This document shows positions 49,637 to 61,244 of a stretch of DNA of 64,000 nucleotides, piece after piece. The notes beneath the pieces were generated by a model, which was given only the letters and a program-made list of their open reading frames with translations, did no database searches and had not been told where the DNA came from. The DNA is taken from the NCBI GenBank assembly GCA_019634595.1, contig JAHCBC010000002.1, positions 558,001-622,000 on the forward strand. The letters are read 5' to 3'. Position 1 is the first letter of the stretch. The number at the start of each line of letters is the position of its first letter. The translations under genes were made by a program, and so were the position numbers. The stretch comes from Akkermansiaceae bacterium (GTDB lineage: Bacteria; Verrucomicrobiota; Verrucomicrobiia; Verrucomicrobiales; Akkermansiaceae).

Positions 49637-49831
49637 ATGTTTACCAAAGCATTCGCAGTCGCCGCCGCAGCAATCGCCGGTGGTATCGGTATCGGTCTCC
49701 TCGGCGCAAAGGCCGCTGAAGCCACCGGTCGCAACCCAGGTGCAGCCACTCCGATCCTCGTGATCTCGATCATTCTGGCCGCTCTTATCGAGGGTATCTT
49801 CATCCTCTCGGCCTTCGCTGTTCCGTTCTAA
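49637..49831 (+). CDS. atpE: F1Fo ATP synthase subunit c
   Basis: The 64-aa proteolipid begins MFTKAFAVAAAAIAGG, with two helices joined by the GRNP loop (31-34) and the ion-binding Glu52 in AALIEGIF. It lacks the Gln/Ser side chains of Na-binding c-subunits, so proton coupling is likely. It is shorter than the usual 70-85 residues. It is separated from atpF by a stable hairpin (49843-49871), which may protect the 3' end of the atpE message. Confidence 0.95.
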   Translation: MFTKAFAVAAAAIAGGIGIGLLGAKAAEATGRNPGAATPILVISIILAALIEGIFILSAFAVPF

Positions 49832-49842
49832 GTATTGCAAGT

Positions 49843-49871
49843 CCGCACACGCCCGATGAGGGCGTGTGCGG
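49843..49871. other. Strong hairpin between atpE and atpF
   Basis: CCGCACACGCCC (49843-49854) and GGGCGTGTGCGG (49860-49871) are perfect complements with a GATGA loop. There is no T-run. The position after the c-subunit gene suits differential mRNA stability or reduced read-through, matching the need for many c-subunits; this is inference. Confidence 0.8.
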
Positions 49872-49898
49872 CACCCTTCTCCGCCGAACCCTCACGAT

Positions 49899-50441
49899 AT
49901 GAATCTCCTGCTCGCCGCCGCCGCTGACAATCCAAACGTCCTGGAAGGAATCTCCAAGACCTTCGGTTTGAATGTGCCTTTCTTCGCCGCCCAGGTGGTG
50001 AATTTCATCCTCGTGATCTGGGTGCTGAAGAAGTTCGCGTTCGGCCCGATCCAGCAGATCCTCAACGAGCGCCGTGAGCGGATCATCGCCGGTGAAGAGA
50101 AAGTGAAGCTCATCGAGAAACAACTCGCCGAGTCCGAAATCACCACCGCCGCCGCCATCGCCAAGGCAAACGAGGACGCATCCCGCCTCATCAACGAAGC
50201 GAAGGAAAGCTCCGCTGCATTCTCCGCCCAGAAGACCCAGGAAGCCATTGCTTCCGCCCAGCAGATCCTCGCCAAGGCTGAGACCGCCGCCCAGGCCGAG
50301 CGTGCCGCCATCAAGGCGGAACTCAAGGCGGAGTTCGGCCGCCTGGTGGCCGCCACGACCTCCCAGGTCACCGGCAAGGTCCTCAACGACGACGACCAGC
50401 GCCGCATCAACGACGAGGCGCTCGCCAAAGTCGAAGGCTGA
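49899..50441 (+). CDS. atpF: F1Fo ATP synthase subunit b
   Basis: The start MNLLLAAAADNPNVLEGISK gives 180 aa (a longer frame begins at 49866). A membrane helix (about 27-45, FFAAQVVNFILVIWVLKKF) is followed by a long, highly charged coiled coil (residues about 50-170) that forms the stator stalk. No second b or b' gene is present, so b is expected as a homodimer. It lies 30 nt before atpH. Confidence 0.93.
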   Translation: MNLLLAAAADNPNVLEGISKTFGLNVPFFAAQVVNFILVIWVLKKFAFGPIQQILNERRERIIAGEEKVKLIEKQLAESEITTAAAIAKANEDASRLINEAKESSAAFSAQKTQEAIASAQQILAKAETAAQAERAAIKAELKAEFGRLVAATTSQVTGKVLNDDDQRRINDEALAKVEG

Positions 50442-50470
50442 TCTTCCTCCACCCTTTCCGCCGCGCCTTC

Positions 50471-50863
50471 ATGAAAGTTTCGAAAACCGCCGCCACCGCC
50501 GCCCGCCGCCTGTTCGGCCTCAGCCACACCGACGGCAGGCTGGACAACAACAAGCTGCGCACGGTTTTCACCCGGCTGGCCGAGGACAAGCCGCGCGAGT
50601 ACCGCGCGATCCTCGCCGCCCTCCACCGCCTGGTCCGTCTCGATGTCGAGAAGCGCAAGGTGACCGTGGAAAGCGCCGTCGAACTGGACACCATCACCCG
50701 CCAGCGGGTCTTCAACGATCTTGCCCGCAAGTATGGCAATGATCTGGATGTCCAGTACCTCATCAACCCCGTCCTCCTCGGAGGACTCCGCATCCGCGTC
50801 GGTGATGACGTGTTCGACGGTTCCGTCCAGGGCCGCCTCGACCGCCTCGCCAAAGCATTCTGA
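50471..50863 (+). CDS. atpH: F1Fo ATP synthase subunit delta
   Basis: The 130-aa protein is shorter than the usual 175-180 residues. The start MKVSKTAATAARRLFGLSHT matches a truncated or compact N-terminal region, and the C-terminal part (VTVESAVELD, LGGLRIRVGDDVFDGSVQGR) retains the conserved delta motif. It connects the F1 head to the b stalk. The shortness is probably genuine, as the reading frame is intact and there is no upstream in-frame extension with coding character. Confidence 0.88.
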   Translation: MKVSKTAATAARRLFGLSHTDGRLDNNKLRTVFTRLAEDKPREYRAILAALHRLVRLDVEKRKVTVESAVELDTITRQRVFNDLARKYGNDLDVQYLINPVLLGGLRIRVGDDVFDGSVQGRLDRLAKAF

Positions 50864-50902
50864 TTTCCGACCCTTCGCCACCGCCAACCAGACCCGTCTC
50901 CC

Positions 50903-52444
<1,542 letters not shown>

Positions 52445-52497
52445 TACGTCTCCCAGTTCCCCGGTTCCCCGCTTCCTGATTCTACCTTTCTCCCAAA

Positions 52498-53343
52498 ATG
52501 GCAAACCTCCGCGACATCCGCCGGCGCATCAAGTCGGTCAAAAACACCGCGCAGATCACACGCGCGATGCAGCTTGTCGCAGCCGCCAAGATGAAGAAGG
52601 CGCAGGACCAGGCGCTGGCCGGACGTGACTACGCGACACAGCTCAACGGTGTCCTCCAGGACATCAGCGAGGGCTTCAGTGAGACGACCCACCCGCTCCT
52701 GGAAAAGCGTGAGGGCAACCGCGAGCTGGTCCTGGTGATCTCCACCGACAAGGGTCTCTGCGGACCGCTCAACACCAACCTTTCCCGGAAGCTCCGCGAT
52801 TCGGTTTCCCCGGACGCGGACTACGTGACCGTCGGCCGCAAGCTGCGCATCATGCTGGAGAAGCTGGGCAAGGACATCATCGCCGACTTCTCGGTGAAGG
52901 ACCCGGTTCCGTTCGCGGACGCCCGTGCCATCGCCAAGCTGCTGGCAAAGCAGTTCCTCGACGGCAAATACGACAAGGTCTCCATCGCCTACACCAAGTT
53001 CGTCAACACCCTCAGCCAGACGCCGGAAGTCGTCCAGCTCCTGCCGGTGGAGCCGCCGACCGGATATGCCGACGCGACGGATACCAACGAGTATCTCTTC
53101 GAGCCGACCACGGAGGAGGTGCTGGGTGCGATCCTGCCGCTTTACGTGAACTTCCGCGTGTTCCAGGCCCTCGTCGAGTCCCGCGCCTCCGAGCACTCCG
53201 CACGGATGGTTGCCATGAAGGCCGCCACCGACAACGCGAAGAAGTTCATCAAGGAACTCACCCTCGAATACAACAAGCTCCGCCAAGGCGCGATCACCGC
53301 CGAGCTGCTTGAGATCACCACTGCCATGAAGGCCATGGAGTAA
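52498..53343 (+). CDS. atpG: F1Fo ATP synthase subunit gamma
   Basis: The 281-aa protein begins MANLRDIRRRIKSVKNTAQI, the first helix of the central stalk, and ends with KLRQGAITAELLEITTAMKA, the second helix. A Rossmann-like domain (LVISTDKGLCGPLNTNL) lies between them. It rotates within the alpha-beta hexamer. It precedes a 130-nt spacer before atpD that holds inverted repeats. Confidence 0.97.
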   Translation: MANLRDIRRRIKSVKNTAQITRAMQLVAAAKMKKAQDQALAGRDYATQLNGVLQDISEGFSETTHPLLEKREGNRELVLVISTDKGLCGPLNTNLSRKLRDSVSPDADYVTVGRKLRIMLEKLGKDIIADFSVKDPVPFADARAIAKLLAKQFLDGKYDKVSIAYTKFVNTLSQTPEVVQLLPVEPPTGYADATDTNEYLFEPTTEEVLGAILPLYVNFRVFQALVESRASEHSARMVAMKAATDNAKKFIKELTLEYNKLRQGAITAELLEITTAMKAME

Positions 53344-53365
53344 GGAAGTTTATCAGTTGCCAGTT

Positions 53366-53388
53366 TTCGGTTTTCAGGGAAAACCGAA
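53366..53388. repeat. Perfect 10-bp hairpin in the atpG-atpD spacer
   Basis: TTCGGTTTTC (53366-53375) and GAAAACCGAA (53379-53388) pair perfectly with an AGG loop. The same spacer (to 53473) also contains CTGAAAAC units and CCAGTTTTCGG-type phrases that form further inverted partners. It may act as an mRNA processing or stability structure. Confidence 0.7.
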
Positions 53389-53425
53389 CATTGTCAGCCG
53401 CTCCCGATCCACCTGCCCCTCCTGA

Positions 53426-54937
<1,512 letters not shown>

Positions 54938-54997
54938 TCATCGGGTTTGCTGGTTTTCCAGTGTCCGGCTTTCAGGAAGGGATTCCCGGGGCCGGAC

Positions 54998-55026
54998 CTG
55001 AAAACTGAAAACTAGGAACTGAAAAC
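54998..55026 (+). repeat. CTGAAAAC repeats in the atpD-atpC spacer
   Basis: CTGAAAAC occurs three times (from 54998, 55005 and 55019) just before atpC. The same octamer occurs twice in the spacer before atpD. The rest of this spacer (54938-54997) contains TCCGGC/GCCGGA inverted partners. A shared low-complexity motif in two spacers of one operon is unusual. Confidence 0.65.
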
Positions 55027-55032
55027 TTATCC

Positions 55033-55446
55033 ATGTCTCTTCACCTCGAAATCGTCACCCCTGAGAAGAAGATCTTCTCGGACTCCGTTGATAACGTCTA
55101 TCTGCCAGGTGCGGATGGCGAAATGGGCATCCTGCCCCAGCACGCGGGGCTGGTGACGGCTTTGAAGGCCGGTGAGCTTCGCTACCAGAAAGGCGGCGTC
55201 ACCTCCACCTTGGCGATCGGCTCCGGCTTCGCCGAAGTGGACCAGAAGAAAGTCATCGTCCTGACGGACTCCGCCCTCGGTGAGGACGAGATCGACGAAG
55301 CAGCGACCGAAGCCGCCATGAAGCGTGCCGAGGAACAGCTCGCCGGTGTCGAACACAACCTCGACGCCGAGGAGGTTGCCCACCTGCAGAACGTCATCGC
55401 CCAGGCGGCGGCGGCCCTGCACTTCAAGCGCAAGCACCGGAACTGA
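55033..55446 (+). CDS. atpC: F1Fo ATP synthase subunit epsilon
   Basis: The 137-aa protein has the beta-sandwich epsilon domain (MSLHLEIVTPEKKIFSDSVD, GEMGILPQHAGLVTAL, STLAIGSGFAEVDQKKVIVL) and a C-terminal helical pair. It closes the rotor and is the last gene of the operon, followed 28 nt later by a strong terminator. The C-terminal helices contain several charged residues, typical of the regulatory arm. Confidence 0.95.
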   Translation: MSLHLEIVTPEKKIFSDSVDNVYLPGADGEMGILPQHAGLVTALKAGELRYQKGGVTSTLAIGSGFAEVDQKKVIVLTDSALGEDEIDEAATEAAMKRAEEQLAGVEHNLDAEEVAHLQNVIAQAAAALHFKRKHRN

Positions 55447-55474
55447 TTTCCGGAAAGCGGAAGATTCGAACAAA

Positions 55475-55507
55475 GGCGGCGGTCATCACGACCGCCGTTT
55501 TTGTTTT
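55475..55507 (+). terminator. Rho-independent terminator of the ATP synthase operon
   Basis: CGGCGGTC (55477-55484) and GACCGCCG (55490-55497) form an 8-bp stem with an ATCAC loop, followed by TTTTTGTTTT. Confidence 0.93.
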
Positions 55508-55659
55508 GGGGTTGTCGCTGAATGTTTGATGGAGATGGAGAGGGACTCCACCAGGTGCGGTCATGATCTGGTTGTTGGAACGCAGGTCCGGCATTCACAT
55601 TTTTGGTGCCGATGGATTTGGGGATCTTTCCGTGAACCGCATCGGACACGACCCGGAAA

Positions 55660-57690
55660 TCACTCGTGTCCCAGCGCCTCGCGCAGCTCCTCGTTGAGGC
55701 GGAGTGCGAGGGTCCGTTCATAGGTGAACTTGTAGCCGGGATCCCGGGCATCGATAAGGAATCGGTCCTGCGCGGTCCAATGATCGTCTTCTGCTTTGAA
55801 CACTTGCATCAGGGCCATCGCCCAGATCATCGCCATGCCGAACATGGGTATCAGAATCCGCACCATCGTGGCGCCGTTCACGCGATCGGTCATCGTGCCG
55901 AACGGCCCCCTGAAAAATATAACCAGCAACCAGATCACGCAGGCTATCACCGGCAGGGCCATCATGCATGCGGCCGTTTTCCCGAAGCGTTGGGCTTCCA
56001 CCCACCAACCGACGAGGGGAATATGCAAGAGGATGCCCAGCAGGCAGAGCCAGCCAATCCATGAGGTTCGGGACTGTCCCAGTCCGAAGACCCTGCCGAG
56101 ACGATGGAGGCGCCAGCGCGTTGTCAGAACCGTGAGGGCAACCATTGCGAGGAAAAGGTCGATGAAATGTGCCGTTGGCAGGAGGTAATAAGTGCCGGTC
56201 AGATTATACTCGCGGGCACCCAGCGGGGTGAGCCTTGAAAAGGCGAGTACATACAGTGTTGGAAGGACGCAGGAGATACCCGCAATGATCGCCAGATCCT
56301 TCCAGCCCACCAGGCGGCTCATGCGGGTTCCGATCAACCGCACCGTCCGTGATGCGATGGCGCGGTGAAGGAGCAGGAGTCCGGCGCAGAGGCCGGAGAG
56401 AGTCCAGATGCCAAAGCACAGAGCGCGGGAGAAAAAGGCATGGTCGGCGTAGGTTCCGGGCAGGAGTTCGCCCAAGCGGATGTCAGGTGGCTCCTTTGCG
56501 CGGAAATGTGAAAATTCGATCAAATGCTGTCCGATCGGGAGTCTGATGGCCAGAGGGCCGCGCAAGTCTCGTGTCTTCTCCCTTTGGCTGATGAACTCGC
56601 GGCGGTCCTCCAGCCGTCTGTTCACTTCCCTGAAACGGGCGGCTTCCTCCTCCAGGCCCAGGACTCCGGCCGCGGTTTCCATCTGTCCGGAGATCCTTGT
56701 GATTTCCGTCTGCAGAATGATCGCCCCGAGGATGGTGGGATCATTGTCGGCCAGACGTTGCCGGATCATGATTTCCACGGCAGTGGCCAATTCCAGAAAT
56801 GCCTTGCGGTCACCAGTGGCTGCCAGCCGCTCGGCTTCCGCTGAAACTGCCTGACCCAGACCATTGAGCTGGAAGGTGGTGAAGCCGGGAAAAACAAAAA
56901 ATCCTGAATAGAAGCGCTCTTCCCGCGTGCTCCATGGTAGCAGTCCCATGCGTGCTTCGCTCATCTCACCCACACGGCTGCGGAAGTCCGGCTTCCGGCT
57001 TCCTTGCATCATCAGGCGGATGGCTTCCGCCAGCTTGGCTTCATCGTTGATTTTCCAAGCCACGGATTTGCCCGCCTTGATCTCCGCGCGGGTCCTCGGG
57101 ATCTCTTTGACGATGTCCCGCGCCTCGCGCGCCGCTCTGAGATAGTCATAAAGTGAGTTGTCCGGATCGAACTCGGCCGCAAGTGATTCGAGGTCCGCCG
57201 GGAGCGATCCCTTCTCATTGGAGTGGACTGTCACATACTCCGCGAGAAACACAGGATCTGACGACGCCATCCGACGGAAAGTCTCCAGCCGCTGGTCAAT
57301 GGAGACGTTCGACAGCGGTCCGAACAAGAGGATCCGATCCTGTTGGGACCACGGTTGCTCCTTCAGCTTCTCCAGGGCTCTGGCTTGCGACTTTTCATAA
57401 TTGATCCAGATAGTTCCGTTAACCAACTGCCTGTAACCGTAGATATTGAGCGCATGGGGTATCGCAACGGCGATGCTCACAAGAACCACTAGTCCCGCGA
57501 GAATCCACCGCCATGGAGTTTTTGATGGATGGTGGTCAACCTCATTGAAGCGATCCATTACTTGCCGGATGATCCCCTGTCCCTGTTCGCGCAGGCATCC
57601 CCGCAGTTCACGGTCCGCCGCCAACCGCAGCTCCAGATCCGGAATTCCCCTGACCACGGTGGAGATGAGGTTCTCTGTGTCGTCCGGCAT
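55660..57690 (-). CDS. Large multi-pass membrane protein, unknown
   Basis: The 676-aa protein has one membrane helix near the N-terminus (about 62-82, WILAGLVVLVSIAVAIPHAL). A large extracytoplasmic, mainly helical segment follows (about 85-430). Then come about seven hydrophobic segments (about 435-640), with a short cytosolic end (RLNEELREALGHE). There is no catalytic motif I can recognise. The large loop contains many charged helices (LEEEAARFREVNRRLEDRRE). The function is unknown; the layout could be a sensor or channel. It lies 116 nt downstream of the metallopeptidase gene on the same strand. Confidence 0.6.
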   Translation of the reverse strand: MPDDTENLISTVVRGIPDLELRLAADRELRGCLREQGQGIIRQVMDRFNEVDHHPSKTPWRWILAGLVVLVSIAVAIPHALNIYGYRQLVNGTIWINYEKSQARALEKLKEQPWSQQDRILLFGPLSNVSIDQRLETFRRMASSDPVFLAEYVTVHSNEKGSLPADLESLAAEFDPDNSLYDYLRAAREARDIVKEIPRTRAEIKAGKSVAWKINDEAKLAEAIRLMMQGSRKPDFRSRVGEMSEARMGLLPWSTREERFYSGFFVFPGFTTFQLNGLGQAVSAEAERLAATGDRKAFLELATAVEIMIRQRLADNDPTILGAIILQTEITRISGQMETAAGVLGLEEEAARFREVNRRLEDRREFISQREKTRDLRGPLAIRLPIGQHLIEFSHFRAKEPPDIRLGELLPGTYADHAFFSRALCFGIWTLSGLCAGLLLLHRAIASRTVRLIGTRMSRLVGWKDLAIIAGISCVLPTLYVLAFSRLTPLGAREYNLTGTYYLLPTAHFIDLFLAMVALTVLTTRWRLHRLGRVFGLGQSRTSWIGWLCLLGILLHIPLVGWWVEAQRFGKTAACMMALPVIACVIWLLVIFFRGPFGTMTDRVNGATMVRILIPMFGMAMIWAMALMQVFKAEDDHWTAQDRFLIDARDPGYKFTYERTLALRLNEELREALGHE

Positions 57691-57806
57691 GGAGGGAAAG
57701 TTATGCCGTCGCCTTCCAATGATGAAAAGGCCAATACGGAATGTACCACGGTGCGCATGACGATGTCCGCCAAGCTGGTCCAGTGTCCGGTGCGGGCACT
57801 ATATGT

Positions 57807-59141
57807 TCATTTCACGCCCAGCCGCTTTTCATGGGCTTTCCTCCAATCGTCGCCGAGTTCCTCGACGGACTTACCGGTCCATTCTTTCCACAGATCCGTG
57901 GAGTAGCCCTTGTGGATCGACAGGTTGAGCTTCCGCATCAGGTCCTTCTCATGGTTCCTGATCACCCAGTCCATGAAGTTCGCGCTGATGCGGTAGCTGC
58001 CGTCATACTTCGCGCGGGCGATGTTGCCCTTGGTGATCTCCGCGCCTTTCACCTCCGGTTCGTAGAGGAACCAGCGGATGTAGTCGCACGCGCCTTCCGT
58101 AACCCAGGTGGGCGGACGCTCGATCTTCGGCCGGGGATCTCCCGCGAACTGGACCACGTGGACGATCTCATGCACCGCACAGCCGATCGCCTCGCCAGTC
58201 CGGTTGTCGCGCATGAAGCTCGCGTTCAGGGTGATGCGGTTGCCGGTCGCATATCCCGGCACACCCTGTGCATGTCCCGGCAGGTTGGTGGCGTTCTTCA
58301 GGGCGAAATAAACGGTGTCCGGCGGGGTGTAGCCTTCCACCGGGATCATCCCGATGATCTTCGGATACCAGACCTCCATCACGGGTAGCAGCTTCTCCAG
58401 CGTCCATGCCCGCAGGTCGGGGGCTTCGGTGGAGTCGAGGATGTAGCGGTATCTCCCGTCCTTTGAGGTGACCGTGTCCACCAGCTTCCTCGGGATGTCC
58501 TCGGCTGGGGCGTTGGCATCGATGACATAGATCTCGTTGTAGAACGTGTTGGAAAGGGAGCCCGCGGGATCCGGTCGCTTGATGTCGAAAAGCAGGTGGC
58601 GGAATTTGGTCTTCTTGAAAATTCCGCCTTCAATAGAAACCTGATGACCCGGGCCACCGCCCGAGCGGGTATCCGCCGAGTGGACGAGCTGCCAGCCGCA
58701 GGACGTGGGATCCACACCCCGCTTCGGAGAAGCGGAGAAATTGACGGCGGTTCCTTGCGAAGCGTAGAGCTGATAGACCTGCGGTCCGCGCGACCCCGGA
58801 TGGAGCGATGAAGTCCTGATCGTCCTGATCTGGATGGCCGATCCCAGGTCGACGGAGATCCGGCCGCCATCGGTGCCCGGCGCGAAGAAGAAGCTCGCAC
58901 GGGGATCGTCGTCTTTCGTGGGCGGTTTGCCATCGTGGAGAACTTCAGGGGAAGCGCTGTTCCGGTCCGCGGTGCCATCCACGATTTTGAAGGTGGCTCC
59001 CGTCGCCGCGTCACTTTTCGCCGGCAGGAAATCCTGGCCGCAGGCCAATGTGGGCCAGAGTGCGACTATGGCAACGAACGGCAGGAACAGCGACGGGAAG
59101 GAGCTGGATTTCCGATATGAATGATTTCCGGTCGTCGGCAT
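57807..59141 (-). CDS. Plant-BSP-like secreted metallopeptidase
   Basis: Starting at MPTTGNHSYRKSSSFPSLFL (444 aa), the protein has a signal peptide (to about LACGQ). An N-terminal discoidin-like domain (about 50-210, ISVDLGSAIQIRTIRTSSLH) precedes a C-terminal peptidase of the basic-secretory-protein family. The zinc motif CAVHEIVHVVQF (His324-Glu-Ile-Val-His328) and the third ligand region WVTEGACDYIRWF (Glu349) are intact. BSP peptidases are known from plants and a few bacteria. An extracellular protein-degrading role is expected. The gene follows the TonB receptor gene by 47 nt. Confidence 0.83.
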   Translation of the reverse strand: MPTTGNHSYRKSSSFPSLFLPFVAIVALWPTLACGQDFLPAKSDAATGATFKIVDGTADRNSASPEVLHDGKPPTKDDDPRASFFFAPGTDGGRISVDLGSAIQIRTIRTSSLHPGSRGPQVYQLYASQGTAVNFSASPKRGVDPTSCGWQLVHSADTRSGGGPGHQVSIEGGIFKKTKFRHLLFDIKRPDPAGSLSNTFYNEIYVIDANAPAEDIPRKLVDTVTSKDGRYRYILDSTEAPDLRAWTLEKLLPVMEVWYPKIIGMIPVEGYTPPDTVYFALKNATNLPGHAQGVPGYATGNRITLNASFMRDNRTGEAIGCAVHEIVHVVQFAGDPRPKIERPPTWVTEGACDYIRWFLYEPEVKGAEITKGNIARAKYDGSYRISANFMDWVIRNHEKDLMRKLNLSIHKGYSTDLWKEWTGKSVEELGDDWRKAHEKRLGVK

Positions 59142-59188
59142 AGGGATAAGGCTATCCCGGGAAGCGATGCCGCCAATGGTTTTCGCTT

Positions 59189-61243
59189 TCAGAAACTCCA
59201 CTCCACGCTCGCCCACAGCGCACGGGGTCCGGCGATGCTGCGTGTGCCGTCGCTGGCAAGGCCGGTCATGATTTCCTCATCGAGGAGGTTCTCCACCCGC
59301 AGGTGGTAGAGCAGGTTTTCCGATGCCTTCCACGTCGCGCCGATACGCGCGCTGGTGTAATCGCCGATGCGCCGCTGGACGAGCGCGTCGTCGAACTGGG
59401 ACGCTCCGTATTCGTAACCAGCGGTGAGCGTGAGGCGTTCGATGGGCCGCCAGTCGAGGCCCGCGATGAGCCGCAGATCCGGTGCCTGGGGGAAGGGTTT
59501 GTCTTCGAGCAGAGGCTGATCGCTGGATTCGTGGAAATTGGTTTCCGTCCAGATGCCATCGAGGCGGACAGTCACCTCATCACTGGCTTTCCATTCGGCA
59601 CCGACCTGGGCACCGAGCACGCGGGCTTTATCGACGTTCCGCCGCTGCGAGCCGGAACCACCGGCAGGAATGGTGCCGAAGATGGCGGCGATCTCCGCGG
59701 GATCGGTGACGGGCACGTTGGCGATGGCGTCCCTGATCCAGTGATGGAAGAGGGAGGCGCGGAAAGTGAGGGCATCCGCGGGCTTCCATTCAACGCCGCC
59801 TTCGATGCTGATGAAGCGCTCCGGGTCGAGCGCGGCGTTCGCTTCCACGATGTCGTTTTTCACACGAAACGGCCGGTGGAGTTCGTTGAGGGTGGGAAGG
59901 CGGAAGCTGGTCCCGGCGGAGGCGAAAGCCTCCACGCGGTCGTTGAACGCATGGCTGAAGGCGAGGGCGAAGGACGGCTCGATGCCATCGCGGTCATGCT
60001 GGCGGTCGTTGCGGAGAGTCGCACCGGTCAGGAGGGATTCCTCGATCCGGCGGCCATCGCGGAGCCACCAGGCATCGAGGCGGGCGCTGGCATCCAGGGT
60101 CGTTCGTGTGTCGATCTGGTAGCTGCCTGCGGCGAAGATCCCGGCGAAGCTCTGCTCACCTCCCGCCTCGCGGGCGCGGGTGAACCGTCCGGCCATGAAG
60201 GTGGCGTCTTCGTTCGTTTCGCCGGTGATGTGGCGGAAGTCCGCGCCACCCGTGACGGACCATTTTCCGCCCGGCTGCCAGTGGAGGGTGAGCGCGCCGC
60301 CGCTGCCGGTGGCGGGGACGTCATGCTGGTCGAGCGACGGCGTCTCCGTGGTGCGGGTGGCATCGACGGAGCTGAAGAATGAGGAGAAACTACGATGTTG
60401 GTAGTAGCCGAGCGCCTGCCAGGACAGCACGGGGTCCTCCGCCGTGACGCGCAGGGCCAGGTCCATTGCCTCCGTGGTGTTTCCCGTGAGGGGAGTGCCG
60501 TTGCCGCGTTCCTCCTCATACCATGAGATCATCGGCTCGACGGTGAGTCCGGGGCGGGGCTTCCATGCGAGCTTCAGGTCCGCGCTGAAAAGATCCAGAT
60601 CCAGCCTGCGGTCCACGGCTCCGCGCTGGCTTTCCGCCACGCCGAAGAATCCGTCGGAACGCAGGGCGGACGCGTTGAAGAAAACGCCGAGGGTGCCGTC
60701 CTCATTGACGAACTGGTTCGCCGTGGAGCCGCCCAGGGTCCCGTGGCTGCCGCCACCGAGGCGCAACGTGTGCGCCTCCGTGAACGCATCCCGTGAGGAA
60801 AGCTGAACCACCCCGGCGGGGCTCTGATTCCCCCAGACGGCGGCTTTCGCGGACGGGATGATCTTCACGGAATCCACCGCCGCCGCATCGTAGCGCGCCC
60901 AGTACACCCAGCCGCCGAAGGGATCGTTCTGCGGCATACCGTCCAGCAGGACCAGCGTGCGGGATGCGGCGGTCGCTCCCGTGTTGCGGAGGCTCACCCC
61001 GGCGGATGTGGGATTGCCGAAGAGGGCGGTCTGCCTGCGGTAAAGCGAGAAGGATGGCTCCGAGGAAAGCATCTCATCCAGCGTGCGGGGGGAGCTTTCC
61101 CGGATGGCAGCGCGCTCCCACTCCGCGAGCGGCGCGGCGGCGGATGAGGTGGAGGGGAGACGCTCCGCCATCACCGTGATCTCGGGCAGCTCCCGTGCGG
61201 CGGCGGGGAGAACGGTGATCAGCAGGAAGGCGGCGTGTTTCAT
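59189..61243 (-). CDS. TonB-dependent receptor
   Basis: Starting at MKHAAFLLITVLPAAARELP (684 aa), the protein has a signal peptide, a plug domain (AAPLAEWERAAIRESSPRTL, then VSLRNTGATAASRTLVLLDG) and a 22-strand barrel ending WASVEWSF with a terminal aromatic. A further in-frame ATG lies at 61255. It resembles BtuB-like or siderophore receptors but carries no ligand signature. The start codon lies one base after the stop of the upstream Gfo/Idh/MocA gene. Confidence 0.92.
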   Translation of the reverse strand: MKHAAFLLITVLPAAARELPEITVMAERLPSTSSAAAPLAEWERAAIRESSPRTLDEMLSSEPSFSLYRRQTALFGNPTSAGVSLRNTGATAASRTLVLLDGMPQNDPFGGWVYWARYDAAAVDSVKIIPSAKAAVWGNQSPAGVVQLSSRDAFTEAHTLRLGGGSHGTLGGSTANQFVNEDGTLGVFFNASALRSDGFFGVAESQRGAVDRRLDLDLFSADLKLAWKPRPGLTVEPMISWYEEERGNGTPLTGNTTEAMDLALRVTAEDPVLSWQALGYYQHRSFSSFFSSVDATRTTETPSLDQHDVPATGSGGALTLHWQPGGKWSVTGGADFRHITGETNEDATFMAGRFTRAREAGGEQSFAGIFAAGSYQIDTRTTLDASARLDAWWLRDGRRIEESLLTGATLRNDRQHDRDGIEPSFALAFSHAFNDRVEAFASAGTSFRLPTLNELHRPFRVKNDIVEANAALDPERFISIEGGVEWKPADALTFRASLFHHWIRDAIANVPVTDPAEIAAIFGTIPAGGSGSQRRNVDKARVLGAQVGAEWKASDEVTVRLDGIWTETNFHESSDQPLLEDKPFPQAPDLRLIAGLDWRPIERLTLTAGYEYGASQFDDALVQRRIGDYTSARIGATWKASENLLYHLRVENLLDEEIMTGLASDGTRSIAGPRALWASVEWSF

Positions 61244-61244
61244 G

